64,000 nt of DNA from Hippopus hippopus (GCA_946811185.2 OX328112.1:34775823-34839822), one strand, 5' to 3'; positions 11,370-23,256 are shown, counted from the stretch's first letter. The notes: generated from the sequence alone by a model not told the origin. Numbers and translations are program-made.

Positions 11370-12997
11370 TATATATGTTAACATGATCGTTTTCCAGTAC
11401 CTTCTAAAGTTGAGATTTTTGGGACTAACCAATAATGCCATAAAGCAATTCACTGTGGATACCGGCCATCCAATATTGATTTATTTACATTTGACGGGCA
11501 ATGAGATTGGCAGAGAACCACCCGCGTTTTGTCCGTCCAATCGTAGCGTACTTCCGAATTTGGTAAGCTTGTATCTCGACAAAAATATGATTTGTGATAT
11601 AGTACCTCAAGCATGGAATTGCCTCTCTAATTTGAATCTTCTGAAAATAGGAGGAAATATAATACGGCTTATCCCAAATAACAGTATTGCTGAGCTGACT
11701 TCGTTAAGAGAGTTTTGGGTAGATGGAATGTTTGAAACTCCTGGCATTTACTTTAAGGTATAGATATTAAGCTTTAACAGTAACAGTCTTCGAAGATTGA
11801 TGCTAAATTCAAATAGCATAGCATTTACACAAAAGCAGAAGCAGAACAACATTTTTGCTGCCTGTAAGCAACTTACTTATCTCTCTATAAGCAATAACAA
11901 TCTCTGGGCGTTAAGTGAGGATGATGTCACTGCGATGCTTTCTCCTTTGACACAGTTAGAGACACCGTACATATCAAATACTTACTTACGGTCAATTCCA
12001 ATAACTCTACTCCAGCACTTCCCCAAACTGGAGCATTTTGAAGTGGATGGAAACGCTATTCAAGAACTTGGTGAATCTCTAATTGGACCTAAAAATGTGA
12101 CACGTTTAAGTATCTAAAACAATAACCTGAGAGTTCTGAAACCAGAATCGTTTCCCATTTAAGTGAGAAAAACACTTCGATCCCTAAACATGGCAGGTAA
12201 CGCTGTAGATTGCAGCTGCGAGAACCTATGGTTTCGAAATTGGATTGGTGATGACGGAAAAGCTAAAGGTACAAATATTTCACTTAGAAGATGGCCGGAC
12301 AGCTACAGATATTTCGCGCCAAACTCATGGCATTTAAAATTGCTGAAAACATTTCGGCCAACAGAAGCATCTTGTCGTTTACTGTTAGATCTGTATACTT
12401 CCTTTGGATCCATCGGGGGTATATTTCATTCTTATAGTTTCTATACCAATGTACTGTAGATACCAGTGGCATGTACAACCTGTGTGGTACAAACTGTCAA
12501 AGACCAGAAAAGACGAAGAAACAAGGCCTTTGCTGGAAGACGAAGGCAATGGACTTCCAATACAGCCGTATACATACGTTATATAGCATGACAGTGACAG
12601 GGACTTTGTTCATCAAGCTCTTCGCAACATTGGTGAAGAGAACTTGGGTTTTAAACTCTATAAATGGCACAGAAATGCTGCACATGGTTCGAAAGCGAAC
12701 GTCATGTTTAATGCGATACACGCAAGTTCTCATATCCTGGCTATCCTTTCGAGCAAGTTTGTCACCGATGGCTGGTGTGAATTTCAGCTTGAGATTGGAC
12801 TTGGAAAGAAGAATGAGAGTAGAAAAGAGTGTTTAACCTTACTTTTACAGGAGAACTTAGATCGGAGTTTACTTCGAAGATCTTGGTGTGTGACCTTGGT
12901 AAAGAATGCAACGGTTCATTGGTGCTCGGATCCGGAATCGATTCAGTCGAGAGTCTGCCTCGATCATTTAAAATCTCGTTTACCACGTATTCAATGA

Positions 12998-13515
12998 GTG
13001 AAAAAGATTTTTGTAAACTGAAAAGAAACAGTCATTTGCAACATCTACGGATCGAGATGAAAGTTTTATGTATCGGTGTCTTTTCATGATAAAAGAATTC
13101 CCTAAAAACCTTTCGATGCATTTAAAGAAAAAGTAGATCTATTCATTGTTCATTTGTTATGAGTCTCGGTCGGTGTTCTTAGATAAGGAAAAAAGCCCAG
13201 CAAAATATTTTCAGCGCTTGTAAAGATAAAATAGACTTATTCATAGTCCATTTGAAAATGTTGTAGAAGGTCTTGGTACATGTATGTGACCAAGCAGCCT
13301 GTTTTCGATTCTCATACGGACCAGACTTGAAAAACAAAAACAAAAACAAAAAACAATTGACGCCAGAAAATAGCTCTTAAAAATAGAATTATGTATAATT
13401 TTGCAGACTTTATACGTATGTATGTTTGTATGTATATTCGTATAATCTGTAACTTAGCCTAAATCGAATTACATACAGAATGAAGTCTATGGTTAACTAC
13501 TAATGCAAGAGCAGT
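12998..13515. repeat. Duplicated 3' flank of TLR unit B, proximal part
   Basis: It aligns with the 3' flanks of copies A (from 3750) and C (from 26774), for example at the CCCAGCAAAATATTTTCA-type segment. No gene is seen. Confidence 0.6.
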
Positions 13516-13517
13516 TA

Positions 13518-14486
13518 CGAGGGCTGTCCCAGAATAGCGTAGACAAAGACTATAACACAGTCAGTGTTAACAAAATAGATTCAGCAAGTTTCGCAATTTT
13601 TTACAAGAGCTTTGTGCATATATGTGTGAAATATAAACTAACTACCTTAAGAATTGCTCAATCTATCACGATTTAGAATAAGCTACCCTTACATACCCGG
13701 CGCACACTAACGTCAACGTGATGACGTCCCTAGAAAACAATTTATTCTTTTTCAAAGTACTCTCCATGGTACTTGATGCATTTACGGTGGTGTGTGACCC
13801 ACTTACCGTATACGTCTTCAAACCACTTGCTTTTCAAATTGCTCACCACTCGCAAAGTTTCCTGTCGCAGTTCATTGAAGTTTTCGAATCTATGTACCCG
13901 CAACTGAAACTTTAAATAGGGGAACAAAGCAAAGTCTAGTGGTGCTAAGTCTGGACTGTAGGGCGCTGCTCCTCTGTCCATCCGTCAACAAATCTCTTGT
14001 GCCATTTAAATATAAGAGATCTTGACACAGATTTGAATTTTTCTGTAGCGTGAAGTTTGCGTAGTGTTTGTGTAGGAATCATATCTAATTGTACACAAAA
14101 TTCGATAACATTCCGCTGCGCAGCCGTTTCCTTTGACGTTGCCATTTTCAGCATGTTGGAATTAACCACCGCACTAGGTTTTGTTCAATAACTTTAATCA
14201 AAATAACATCACGTAAGCATCCTTCGGTTTAATGATGTCAAATGCAATGACGTAGATCCAGGTTGAATGATTTCCCATAATCATGACCATGTTTGGAATT
14301 ATAGCCATGTAAAGATGTAGCATGCTCATAAAACCCAGTCACATTTTTGGTGTGCGCCGGGTTAGGTACCCCATTCGTGTAAGTAACTTCATAAAATGTA
14401 CTATTTGCGATCTTGATTTTTTCTGAAATCTGACGTCGGGTTCCATAAAAAATAGCGTTGTCCACGCTATTTTGGGACAGCCCTCG
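13518..14486 (-). mobile_element. Mariner-like element with deleted transposase
   Basis: Terminal inverted repeats of about 30 bp (CGAGGGCTGTCCCAGAATAG at the left; its near reverse complement at the right) lie between TA dinucleotides at 13516-13517 and 14487-14488. On the minus strand, 14169-13985 encodes a helix-turn-helix N-terminus (NVIEFCVQLDMIPTQTLRKL and SRSLIFKWHKRFVDGW). 13975-13742 encodes the end of the catalytic domain (YSPDLAPLDFALFPYLKFQL) and C-terminus (KYHGEYFEKE). The two parts meet out of frame near 13980, and the region with the first two catalytic aspartates is gone. The uninserted paralogous site is visible in TLR unit A near 4470. Confidence 0.9.
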
Positions 14487-14715
14487 TAAATGTCAGTTTG
14501 TCTAGGACAAATTCATCAAGACCGGCTCACTGTTCTATCTTTTAATGTAGCATTGGAACTGTTGTTGAATACGGACCCAGAACAGATACCTGGTCACAAA
14601 GTCCACGCTGTGGCTATGTCATTAAATATGTACCTTTGTTTCTGTCTAATCTACCAGTACTAGAGATTAAAAAGAAGGTATTGCTATTGATAAATCCACC
14701 AAGCCCGCGGGATCT

Positions 14716-14800
14716 CATCTTCGCAAGCCAAGGTGACGATCACTACGTAGATCTTATCGTAAGATCTACGTAATGATCGTCACCTTGGCTTGCGAAGATG
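14716..14800. repeat. Near-perfect 41-bp hairpin
   Basis: Arms CATCTTCGCAAGCCAAGGTG... and the reverse complement differ at one position and are separated by 3 bases. The surrounding sequence (GCCC...GGGC) is absent from the homologous site in unit C near 27550, so the hairpin was inserted here or lost there. Confidence 0.85.
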
Positions 14801-15349
14801 GTGGGCTCTAAACGGGATCAAACTCGGGCCTGTCGGACCAAAGAGGCAATGTCTGCCGCCCCTGCATCCTGTGAAATCGCTTAGAAGTAGAGCAGGATAA
14901 AATTGCTTTGGCCATGAAGAAACCCACCAAGAAAAGCACTAGGTCGGACCGATCTGCAACCTACCGTGCCATAAAGTCCAAACCTGCCTCCTCGTTCCTT
15001 GCTTTCTGTATACTCTATTACAACAAGAGCATGGACAAAGAAAACCTGAACATTCGAAATTACCACAAAGACGGCTCCTGAGAGGATCAACCTGTGACCT
15101 ACCGGACCTAATGGTTCACACCTCCAGTCTTGCCAATAAACATGCATCCCTTCTTGTGTGATCTACCAGTACTGGAGTAAAAGAAATGCGATAACTATTG
15201 ACGTTTCCACGGATACAAGTTATCGTCAGATCTCCTGGTTTATGAAACTTACTACCTAATCAATTATCCAGGAAGCGCCTTTCTTTTCAAGACCCACAAA
15301 ACTAATGAACGCTGCTCTGGGAAAAGGGGTATAATACATCTCTGTAATC

Positions 15350-15540
15350 ATCTAATTATGGATTCATAAAATATATTTTATTTTTTTCAACCAACTAAAT
15401 TATGAGGTAGAATTGTTCTTAAACACCCAGAAAAATTATAAAGAGCAAAAAGTTTCGAGCCATGTCAGCCTCCACGGATTGCCACGCTGGCATGGGTAGG
15501 CACTTTTACAGATGCAATCCTATTTTCAAATAGTATGACC
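15350..15540. repeat. AGCCCCC-type MITE copy, diverged
   Basis: It shares with other copies the order TTATGGATTCATA, AACTAAATTATGAGGTAGAA, then a GTCAGCC...GGCATGG hairpin and AGATGCAATCC. The termini are worn. Confidence 0.5.
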
Positions 15541-15937
15541 CAAGTATAAAATAGACAAAGGAAACACTTGGATGCTCAAAACAAAGTTAAGAGAGTTAAC
15601 AAAGGAAAACACCTATCAATTTTTTATCGAAGTAAAAAGAAATTCTTGAACAGCATGAGAAAGTTATCTGAAAAGGTGCCGTATTATGTTACAAGAAATT
15701 ACTCCTTGTCTCGCAATATTTTCGAACAACAGTTTACTACAGATGCGTGAAAATACGTTATTAGGCAAAGGTAAACAGTTAGTCTTTTCATCAATGCAGG
15801 GACAAATCTGCCTAAAGTCTGTATCTCTGTCTATATCTATGCCTAAATTTCTGTAAAAATGGTGTTTTACGCCGATTTTTAAAGTATTTAAGTCATGTGA
15901 CAGCTACAACTCAGTTGTTCATTTAAGTCCTGGGATT

Positions 15938-16136
15938 GTATGGATCGTATTCACAAACCAATCCAAATTCGTTTGATTCTGAAGAATTTTCTAAATTTGA
16001 AAGTAATGCAACTTCTAATTGGCTAAACCAAATGGTTTAGCCAATCAGAAGTAGGTTACTTTCAAATTAAAAAGGAAAATCTTCATGATAGGACAAAGAA
16101 TGTTCTTAGGAATGCTTCGTGAATACGGACCCTGGT
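15938..16136. repeat. GTATTCAC-type MITE
   Basis: It has ends TGGATCGTATTCAC and GTGAATACGGACCC and a central palindrome around GGCTAAACCAAATGGTTTAGCC. Related copies are 36555-36748, a half copy at 35895-35985 and a core at 48292-48385. Confidence 0.65.
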
Positions 16137-16714
16137 TTAAACCAGTATTAAGCTAGGTTCGTGTTACTAATATAAAGTCTTGCATAAAACCCAGCGTTTC
16201 AGGCTGAGGGTCAGGGCTGGGGATAAAAAAAAAACAGGACCCTAGAGTTTCAAATCAAACACTTTCACCACAATCCACGCAGGATTTCGTCTATAAAAAC
16301 ATAATAAATAAGTAATAGATTGCTCGCACGTTTGCAGTTATTTTCCTTCTGCGTCATAGATAAAGATTGGACTACTTTTTAGTGGAAAATATAGTTCAAA
16401 ATCAGAACGCACAAAACTTGTAGTGTGTGTTTTTTTTTTTTTGTATTTACAGTCTCCGCTTTCTTTGAAAAATATACTGTCAAAAACATCATTGACACTG
16501 TAATGTTTTTGTCTGATTTCCTATTTGTTAAGAATCATTTCATTTATTCAGTGCTTTAAAAGCCTTTACCAAAACAATCTTGAGTTTAAACGACCCTTAC
16601 GAAGGTTTTTAAAACATTGTTGGAAAACGAGTATATGTTGGTGAACATCATTGTCTCCTTTTCCCACATTGGTCCTTTACCCTTCCAGGGACAAACCCAA
16701 TCATTTGAGTTGCA

Positions 16715-16972
16715 ATGAAACCTGGGGGGTCATTGGTTCGGGTAAGCAGCTCGGCGACTTTTCTTTCCGTGGATGGATGATAGTGTTTCCGACAGGGTTC
16801 ATTCCTCTTTCACCGCTTATCATTGTTTCTACCGTGTTTGCCTGGGAAACCAGCCAGTTGCTTGAGAAGCATATTGTGCTAAATATTGTTGAAAGAAACT
16901 CCAGGAAAGCATGGATAGGGGCCCTGGCCACCGCGGTATAACTAAAAAAAAAGTTGTAAACCACGTTTAACA
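16715..16972 (+). mobile_element. SINE-1 (tRNA-derived), 5' part worn
   Basis: The body (TTTCTTTCCGTGGATGGATG, then AGAAACTCCAGGAAAGCATG, CACCGCGGTATAACT) and the end CGTTTAACATTAAC match 59278-59545 and, in reverse, 29414-29726. The tRNA-like head is only weakly visible. Open frames here on both strands are readings of the SINE. Confidence 0.7.
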
Positions 16973-16999
16973 TTAACTATACATGGCTACGAACAAAAC

Positions 17000-18680
17000 A
17001 AAAAAAATCAATCAAACAAACAATGGTATCGATCATTTATATTATTCATCTTCTTTACCGTCGTCAGTAGAGATTAGAACCTATATATATAAAAAGATTG
17101 AAATTAGAAGAAATGTTTTAAAAGATAGACAAATATCAGAATCGTTTCTCACTTTGACCCGTTCCCAGGAGGGAAAATTTTACACCCTAAATATCATGGC
17201 GGCTAGAGCATCCACACGTTCCTAGAGTTTCATCTTACAACAATTTTTTTTTTTCATGCGACTTCCACCATTACAAAAAAAAACAAGATAAATGGCGTGA
17301 GAGAATGAAGAATGGCGCAATCTATGAGTGATTGTTCCCCGGAGGAAGCTTTGGTCAGCCTGCTGTCGGTTCAAATTCGCGACCTCTTGATTCCTAGCCT
17401 AGGCGATGCCACTGAGCTCTCGGGGGTCCAGCATATTGGAAAAACAACAGAAAGATTTGATAAATAATGGTCTTAAGAGAGAGGTGATGAAAACACTATG
17501 GTAAAGGAGAGAAATATTCTCATTATAAAAACTAAACGCTTTGTACAAATGTGACCCTTTACTTGCCGACAATTTTTTAGACTTGTTTCAAGGATTTGCA
17601 GGCGACAGATTGTGTGTGACACAAATTATGAGATTTCTACAGAGAAAGGTAAGAAAACATGTGGAAAAAAGAGAAAATGCTAATTATCAGCTTCAAAAGT
17701 CTTTTTCCTCCGTCTCCTTAAAACATGAGATTAATAAAGATGTGTGATAAGTGTTCGTAATTATAACGAGAAAATGTTTTTACTTTTATTTCCTCAATTC
17801 TAGGCGTTTAAGTACATCTTTACGAGGATTGGTTTGTAAGATATATGCAAACTTGCGGCATTACATAAATGGTCACATTTTACTGGCTTAATTAAACTCG
17901 TTCACTACGACTTCACTACGACTTATCTCGAGATCTAACAGTAGAGTTCCATCGCAATTAAAAGTAATTTTGTTCATGTTTAAGCATCAGGTAGTGGACG
18001 GTAAAGATCAAAGATCAGACTGTACGTTTTGTATTGTCTGATCTTGATCTACACCGTCGTTAAAATCTTGTCCTAGCCTTATTTTGGCTGCAAAACAGTT
18101 CACAACTTATTTCTAAAACAAGAACATTGCATGCCAGTACCAACGCTCTGCTGCAGTTGAAACAGTTGTAGAAATAGATTGATTTTCAGTGAAAACTAAG
18201 TCGAAAAAAGAGGCATAACTGTATCAAAAGCATTTTGATGATTACCTGCCGTACTGGTGTGACGTTCCCTTTTGATATTTAAGAATTAGTACGAGTTTGA
18301 AGTAAATATCTTCAGTGATGATAGAGATATTATAAAATGTCAAAGTTTTTGCACCACGACGACGCAGACGCAGACCACTATAGGGTTATGACAATACCTT
18401 GACGTCTTCTTTGAAAACAGCTAAACTAATAAATGATGAAACAAAAAGAGTTTCGTTGCTTTTATAACGAAAAGTTGTGTGTTAAAGCTGTCAAAGCATT
18501 GAAAAGAAAGAGAGAGAAGTCAAGAAAGAAAAAAATCCTTCATGGGATACGTAGCCTTTTTACTTATCTATAGATTTAGCGACAGAAGCTTTGCAAAGGC
18601 ACGTGGGAAAATCACGTTATCATAAACACTCGTCGGTTATCTGCACGATGATGGCATATCTGATAAAAAAAAAAAAAAGG
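17000..18680. other. Intergenic interval without a supported gene
   Basis: A+T-rich. It contains a poly-T run near 17245 and a hairpin core around 18005-18050 (ATCAGACTGTACG... TGATCTTGATCTACAC) related to the TTAA-1 MITE. A tRNA-like stretch near 17360-17430 (minus strand) is too weak to call. Confidence 0.4.
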
Positions 18681-18689
18681 CGGAGTTAC

Positions 18690-19230
18690 CCAATGTCTTC
18701 CGCTAGATGGCATTCCTCAAATTCTGGGTACAGAACCGGACTACTTTTCAAAACGACAACCGTTACTTTGAATTTCAAAATAAAAGTAAACGTTTACTTA
18801 ATAAAACGCTACCTGGTGCGATTCATTCAGCTATGATCAGCTAGCATGTAACCTATGCACCGGCCATTTATTAAAACAGGCTTTGGTAATCATGAGCTTC
18901 GGTATAAGCCCAGACACTTCTTGTTGATAGATCTATGTGGAAAAACCTTGCACGAATCATAGTTTCCCTAAAGTCTATATTTAGAAACTGTATTCAAAGA
19001 TGTGCAGTAAAACAAGAGTATTTTCAAGATATTTGGAGCGAAAATCAGGCTACATTTTTCCACAGATGTATTGTTTATAGACATTTTATCCATCACTACT
19101 TTATCAGCGGCGTATTAATTTCTCCTGTGTAGGAGATGGGTCATGAGTCAAAGCAGACAGGTCGAATCTCCGGAGAATGTGACATGCGCAGACAACGCGG
19201 AGTTAACATATCGCCGAACGACCATCCCGT
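18690..19230. repeat. Dispersed repeat, partner of 55450-55820 in opposite orientation
   Basis: CGCTAGATGGCATTCC, GGTACAGAACCGGACTACTT, TGCGATTCATTCAGCTATGA and CATGTAACCTATGCACCGGC all occur in reverse complement and reverse order at 55620-55820. Further matches (CAGACAACGCGG side; GACAGGTCGAATCT) continue outward. It is a several-hundred-base dispersed repeat of unknown class. Confidence 0.75.
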
Positions 19231-19662
19231 CCATTTAAACTCCAAAATCGCGCCTTGCCACAGAATTTAAAAATCCACTTCGTGAGGCCTGCAAAGAAAA
19301 ATATATTGAGTAGTAATTGTCAATGTTTTAAGACAATTTGCGAAATTTTGGTGAACAAAAAAGGCTTGATAAATCTTTATTCCTTAAAAAAAAAACCCTT
19401 CTCTCCCATAACTTCCACGAAAATTGAAAATGAACGATTTAATTTCCCCATATACTTTAAGAATGTCAAGAATTTATATCCTGCGAACTGACTTCTTTCG
19501 TCTTAGAAAAATACATTTGAAAAGATGGGGCAAAAATAAGATGGTTGCAATTTTACCTTTGGCCAAAGTATTTCCCGTATGTTTTTGTGTATTAAACTTT
19601 AAATCGTGTTAAATTATCCGTACTTCGTAAGGCTACATTCTAAGTCTCGTGGTGCAAATTTG

Positions 19663-19874
19663 TTAACCCTTAGGCTGCTAAGCGCGACTCAAAGACCTTT
19701 TGCGGACAGTGTAGGTCAAGATCAGATTACACAGAATGTGCAATCTGATCTTTTATCTACACTGTCCGATAAGGAGATATATTTTCCCGAAACATACTTT
19801 TGAAATAGCAAAATATAGGTTTTTACTAGCGGCTTGAAAATTTCATTTCACTTATTTAGCAGGATAAGGATTAA
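19663..19874. mobile_element. TTAA-1 MITE, complete copy
   Basis: It has ends TTAACCCTTAGGCTGCTAA and TTAGCAGGATAAGGATTAA (inverted) with TTAA outermost on both sides, as expected for piggyBac-type insertion. A central palindrome (GATCAGATTACACAGAATGT...) forms a strong hairpin. It is 212 bp with no coding capacity. Confidence 0.85.
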
Positions 19875-19879
19875 ACGTT

Positions 19880-20303
19880 ATAATTGACAACAGCATTTGC
19901 AAACGACAAAATAATCATAACTAAATTGATAGAATTTGTCACATAAAGGTTAGAAAGGATTGTGGAAAAAGGAGAAAAATGCAGGTTACCAGCCTATTTT
20001 TCAGCAATATTTAAAAATGGTTTCCTTATTTAGGTGTCGTTAAAACTGCTTGATCAAGTGTTAAAACGTGCGCAGGTTAAACTAGAGAAATTCAATTATT
20101 TCATTAGGAGTACTAATTTACTTCATTAACGGGCAAATATGACTGTGTACCTACATTAGGCCGATTTCGAAAACGCTGTGGAAAAAGGAGATAATGCTTG
20201 TTGCAGTGTGTTCTACATCGTGAAATATTTCAGTCGCTGACAAATATATTAACTTGACCTCATTTCAAGCTGATCGTATAGATCTAAGATCAGACTTCAC
20301 GTT
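19880..20303. other. Decayed TTAA-2-like pieces
   Basis: GTGGAAAAAGGAGAAAAATGC (near 19963) and GTGGAAAAAGGAGATAATGC (near 20179) are fragments of the hairpin core of the TTAA-2 MITE family. No gene is seen. Confidence 0.4.
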
Positions 20304-20677
20304 TTATTATACTGCAAAGAAATTTCTCGTGATCTGATTGGATAATATGCCCCGAACATATGTATCATGTACACTGGCAAAACCAACGTAAAAGCAGTTC
20401 TCTTTCGGGAGTCCCGTGTACATGACTACACTTTCAACACAACATGCAAAATGGCGGCGTCGATCAAGATTAACATCAAGATTATGCGCCAAACTGCACG
20501 ATTTAGCACGTTTTACCAAGGTTTCAGTGACGTCATTTCCCAGTGACGTCAGTTTTCATTGATTGGGGCACTCAGAAAGGAAATCCTACTTCGTCAGCGT
20601 ACTCAATTTTTGAAACCAAAAAACAGGTAAAATTCGCTTAACACACGTTGGAATGGTAAAACTTTGCAGTATAATAA
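20304..20677. mobile_element. Inverted-repeat element with TTATTATACTGCAAAG ends, copy 1
   Basis: The first 16 bases and the last 16 are inverted copies; the length is 374 bp. Copy 2 at 62667-63040 is the same element in the opposite orientation. Both copies touch the same long hairpin on the same side. Confidence 0.8.
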
Positions 20678-20682
20678 ATTCG

Positions 20683-20824
20683 TTGTACGGTCAGGTGGCA
20701 GGGGACTTGGAAACTTGTTCACGGCTGTGGCGAATCATGTCGCCACCTCGCCTTCGGCTCGGGGCGACATGATTCACCACAGCCGTGAACAAGTTTCCAA
20801 GTCCCCTGCAACCTGACCGTACAA
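20683..20824. repeat. Long hairpin, copy 1
   Basis: Arms beginning TTGTACGGTCAGGTGGCAGG and ending with the reverse complement are nearly perfect over about 60 bases, with a short GC-rich loop. The same hairpin is at 62526-62661. It lies 5 bases beyond the TTATTATACTGC element. Confidence 0.85.
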
Positions 20825-20961
20825 CTAATATTGTACAGTTTGGTCTTGATAAATGCCGGCTGCAAAGGCCTTTGCTTTCGACTGTGGCGCTGAAAGGGGA
20901 AAAATATTTCACACATTTTCTTTATTTTGCTACATGTATATGTTCTACCTACGAAATAGAG

Positions 20962-21119
20962 TTTATTTCATCAGCTTGTGGTTAATATGGGGAAATATTT
21001 GCCTAAAAAGGGAAAGGTATGCGAAAATAACGAGTGCCGTAAGGCACGAGTTATTTTCGCGGATCTTTCCCTTTTGAGGCAAATATTTCCCCATATTAAC
21101 CACAAGCTGATGAAATAAA
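20962..21119. repeat. Long near-perfect hairpin
   Basis: Arms of about 75 bases starting TTTATTTCATCAGCTTGTGG are followed by their reverse complement around the centre GTGCCGTAAGGCAC. Only a few mismatches are seen. Paired open frames on both strands come from this symmetry and are not genes. Confidence 0.85.
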
Positions 21120-21427
21120 TTATATATTATATTTCCTCTGATTATTTTGTTAACGAATGCCACCTTTAAAACTTAAAAACTTAAAAAACTTAAAATAGTA
21201 GTTCCAGATTTTCGGCAGGAGGAAAATATTCACTGTGACTGGGAAATAATTCCCCCCAGCTTAAATTACGACATTTCTATACCCATAACATTTCTAAAAA
21301 TAGACACATGAAATATAATATTACAATTTTCTAAGTCTAGAAATATCTTGTGTGGGGATGGCTTAAGCCTTTAAGTACAAATAAATAAAATGGACCTTTT
21401 CAATTATGAATTAAACTAATAATTGTA

Positions 21428-22070
21428 GGCGTTTTGTTAAGAACATTTTATAAAATAGCGACCAGTTTAGATATTTATCTACGCTTTCCTTAAAAGACTG
21501 TCTGATCTTGATCTTATTTGTTTGCAACAATAACTTAAGTTATCATGGCGCTGTTAAGGATTCATATACAAGTACTTGTATCTACTTCATACTTAAAACC
21601 ATTAATCTTTGTTGTTGGTGCAGATCGGGGGATAGTGCAGAGGGACTGTGTAAAACAGAGGTATATATGTTTATTCTTTTTCATTGTTCGTTTGCCAGTA
21701 CGTATGTCCAAACCAAGAAGTATTTTCTGTAGCTATCTTTTTAAGCTGTACTTTGGTTGTTTTACTTTTTAATTTGCTTGTATTGATTAGTATAGAGATA
21801 TTATTTAATTAATTAATTAATAATTATTAATTTAATTAATTAGAGTGATTCGTCACTAGCTACTGTTAAAACTGGAGGGTTACAATCCGAAAAAAGTGCA
21901 TATTTGTCATTGAAATAACGGGTCGGTCGTGCAGTCGGTAACTTCGTCTATTATAATTAGATCAAATATGACTTACTTGCGCAAGTTTCTTTGAATACCA
22001 TCCCATATAATCGATTCGTGTTATTGATCGCCACTAATTTTCCCGAAATTCTGACGAGAAATCTAAAACA
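21428..22070. repeat. Duplicated 5' flank of TLR unit C
   Basis: This matches 1-640 upstream of copy A. Short open frames at 21508-21772 resemble those at 113-307, but they differ by stops and frames, which argues against a conserved small protein. Confidence 0.75.
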
Positions 22071-22992
22071 AGCTTTAGAGGCTATGAATCCCATTAAAGA
22101 AAAAAGACTGAAAGATATTTTTCTTATATTTGTCCTTCTTCTTTGCTGATGCTTTGGAAGCTATCGCTTAATTCTGCGATGAACTATTTTTAACTTCACA
22201 TTTATTATGAGATTATACAAATATGAATAGCCCCGCTTTATAATCAATCTACAAAAAACAAGACACGTAGTTCTCGGTCCATGAGGCGTTATATATTTAT
22301 TACCTGATAACTCTTTGGCAGACTCTTAGACTGGTCCACATCTAACCCTTACCGCACAATACAAAGTTTTAAAGATCCACTGGCGGTCAAACGTACACAA
22401 TGCGGGCGTTTAATTGCATTTGAATTGAAATCTTCCTTTCAAAAGTATGGAAAATATTCTTAAGATGACAATCTGTTATTGTACCAGACTGTCCCGAAAT
22501 TTAACGGCCCTGAGGAAGAATCTGTTTTGAAGAGGTTTTGGGCAAAGGAGAAAATGTTTGTTACCAGCATTTTTTCCTTTTCTCAAAATCTTTTCTGCTC
22601 TTTCATAGACATTTTTCTGTAGAATCCATTTAATACAAAAAATAGAATAAGTTGACGTGTTCAGATTTAAAAAAAAAAAGATAATTTCCATGGCAACTAC
22701 AACACAGTTTTACGCAAAAAATCCTAGTTTTACCGAAAGATGAACACGCAAAATTGTTTTAAAAACACACAAGCATACTCATGTTTTAGTTATCACAATA
22801 AAACTGTTGATAAATGAAACTTATGTGACAGATCACCCATTATCAAGGACCACCAATAAGTGAAGACCGGTTCGGGTAACCATGGTAAATTTTCAAATGT
22901 ATTTTAAATGGGTCTCGTAAAATGTTTGAAGTAGAATCTATGTAAGCTGGTTATAATATGCATTACCTAACATCATGTAAGTATAACCCTAA

Positions 22993-23256
22993 ATGGCCTG
23001 CAACACGCGAAAAGGGGCATTCGGGCATTTGCGTAAAGTGTTGTCTCGGATCAGTCTGCGCAGTGCGCACAGGCTAATCCGAAACGACACTTTGCGTTTT
23101 TTATGCAATTTTCTGTTTTGCGCAAGTCTACTGTAGCACAAAATCTAATGTGGTCGTAAAGTGCCGTCTTGGATTAGCCTGCGCAAACTGCGCAGGCTGA
23201 TCCGAGAGGACACTTTATGCAAATGACCAAATGCACCTTTCGCGTGTTGCAGACCA
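22993..23256. mobile_element. GGCCTGCAACACG MITE, copy 1
   Basis: Long inverted arms (ATGGCCTGCAACACGCGAAA against its reverse complement ending GACCAA) each contain a second, internal hairpin (GCCTGCGCA...TGCGCAGGC). It is absent from the paralogous site in unit D near 41715, so it inserted after the C-D duplication or was cleanly lost in D. Copies 48692-48954 and 60257-60526 belong to the same family. Confidence 0.85.

Larger units (their letters stand above)
9676..12997 (+). pseudogene. Toll-like receptor pseudogene, copy B, split by a Tc1-like element
   Basis: This copy is most like copy A. An acceptor (AG at 9638-9639) precedes ATG 9676 and the signal peptide MSWSCTFIFLIITYTIAHA. Leucine-rich repeats are open to 10232, where a Tc1-like element (10233-11369) interrupts a leucine-rich repeat; the receptor resumes at about 11372. 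Further lesions: TAG at 11761-11763 (tyrosine in copy A), TAA at 12115-12117 (glutamine in A), TAA at 12160-12162, a 2-bp deletion in the membrane-segment codons near 12421, and TAG at 12584-12586 inside the TIR motif YVIYHDSD. The TIR part from 12587 to 12997 is otherwise open. This is the most decayed of the four copies. The two sides rejoin in sequence if the element and one TATA are removed. Confidence 0.93.
14489..15800. repeat. Duplicated 3' flank of TLR unit B, distal part
   Basis: It aligns with 27420-29320 downstream of copy C, including the shared run AGAGATTAAAAAGAAGGTAT and the stretch around AAGAAATTACTCCTTGTCTC. The small open frame at 15568-15750 lies in a part that is not kept open in unit C, so I do not call it a gene. 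Confidence 0.7.

Noticed and set aside
16651..16973. Open frames on both strands
   Set aside because: They are readings of a SINE-1 copy; the same translations appear at 33782-34162 and 59176-59569.
17345..17440. tRNA-like segment on the minus strand
   Set aside because: Box matches are weak (GAGAGCTCAGTGGCATCG) and there is no SINE body beside it.
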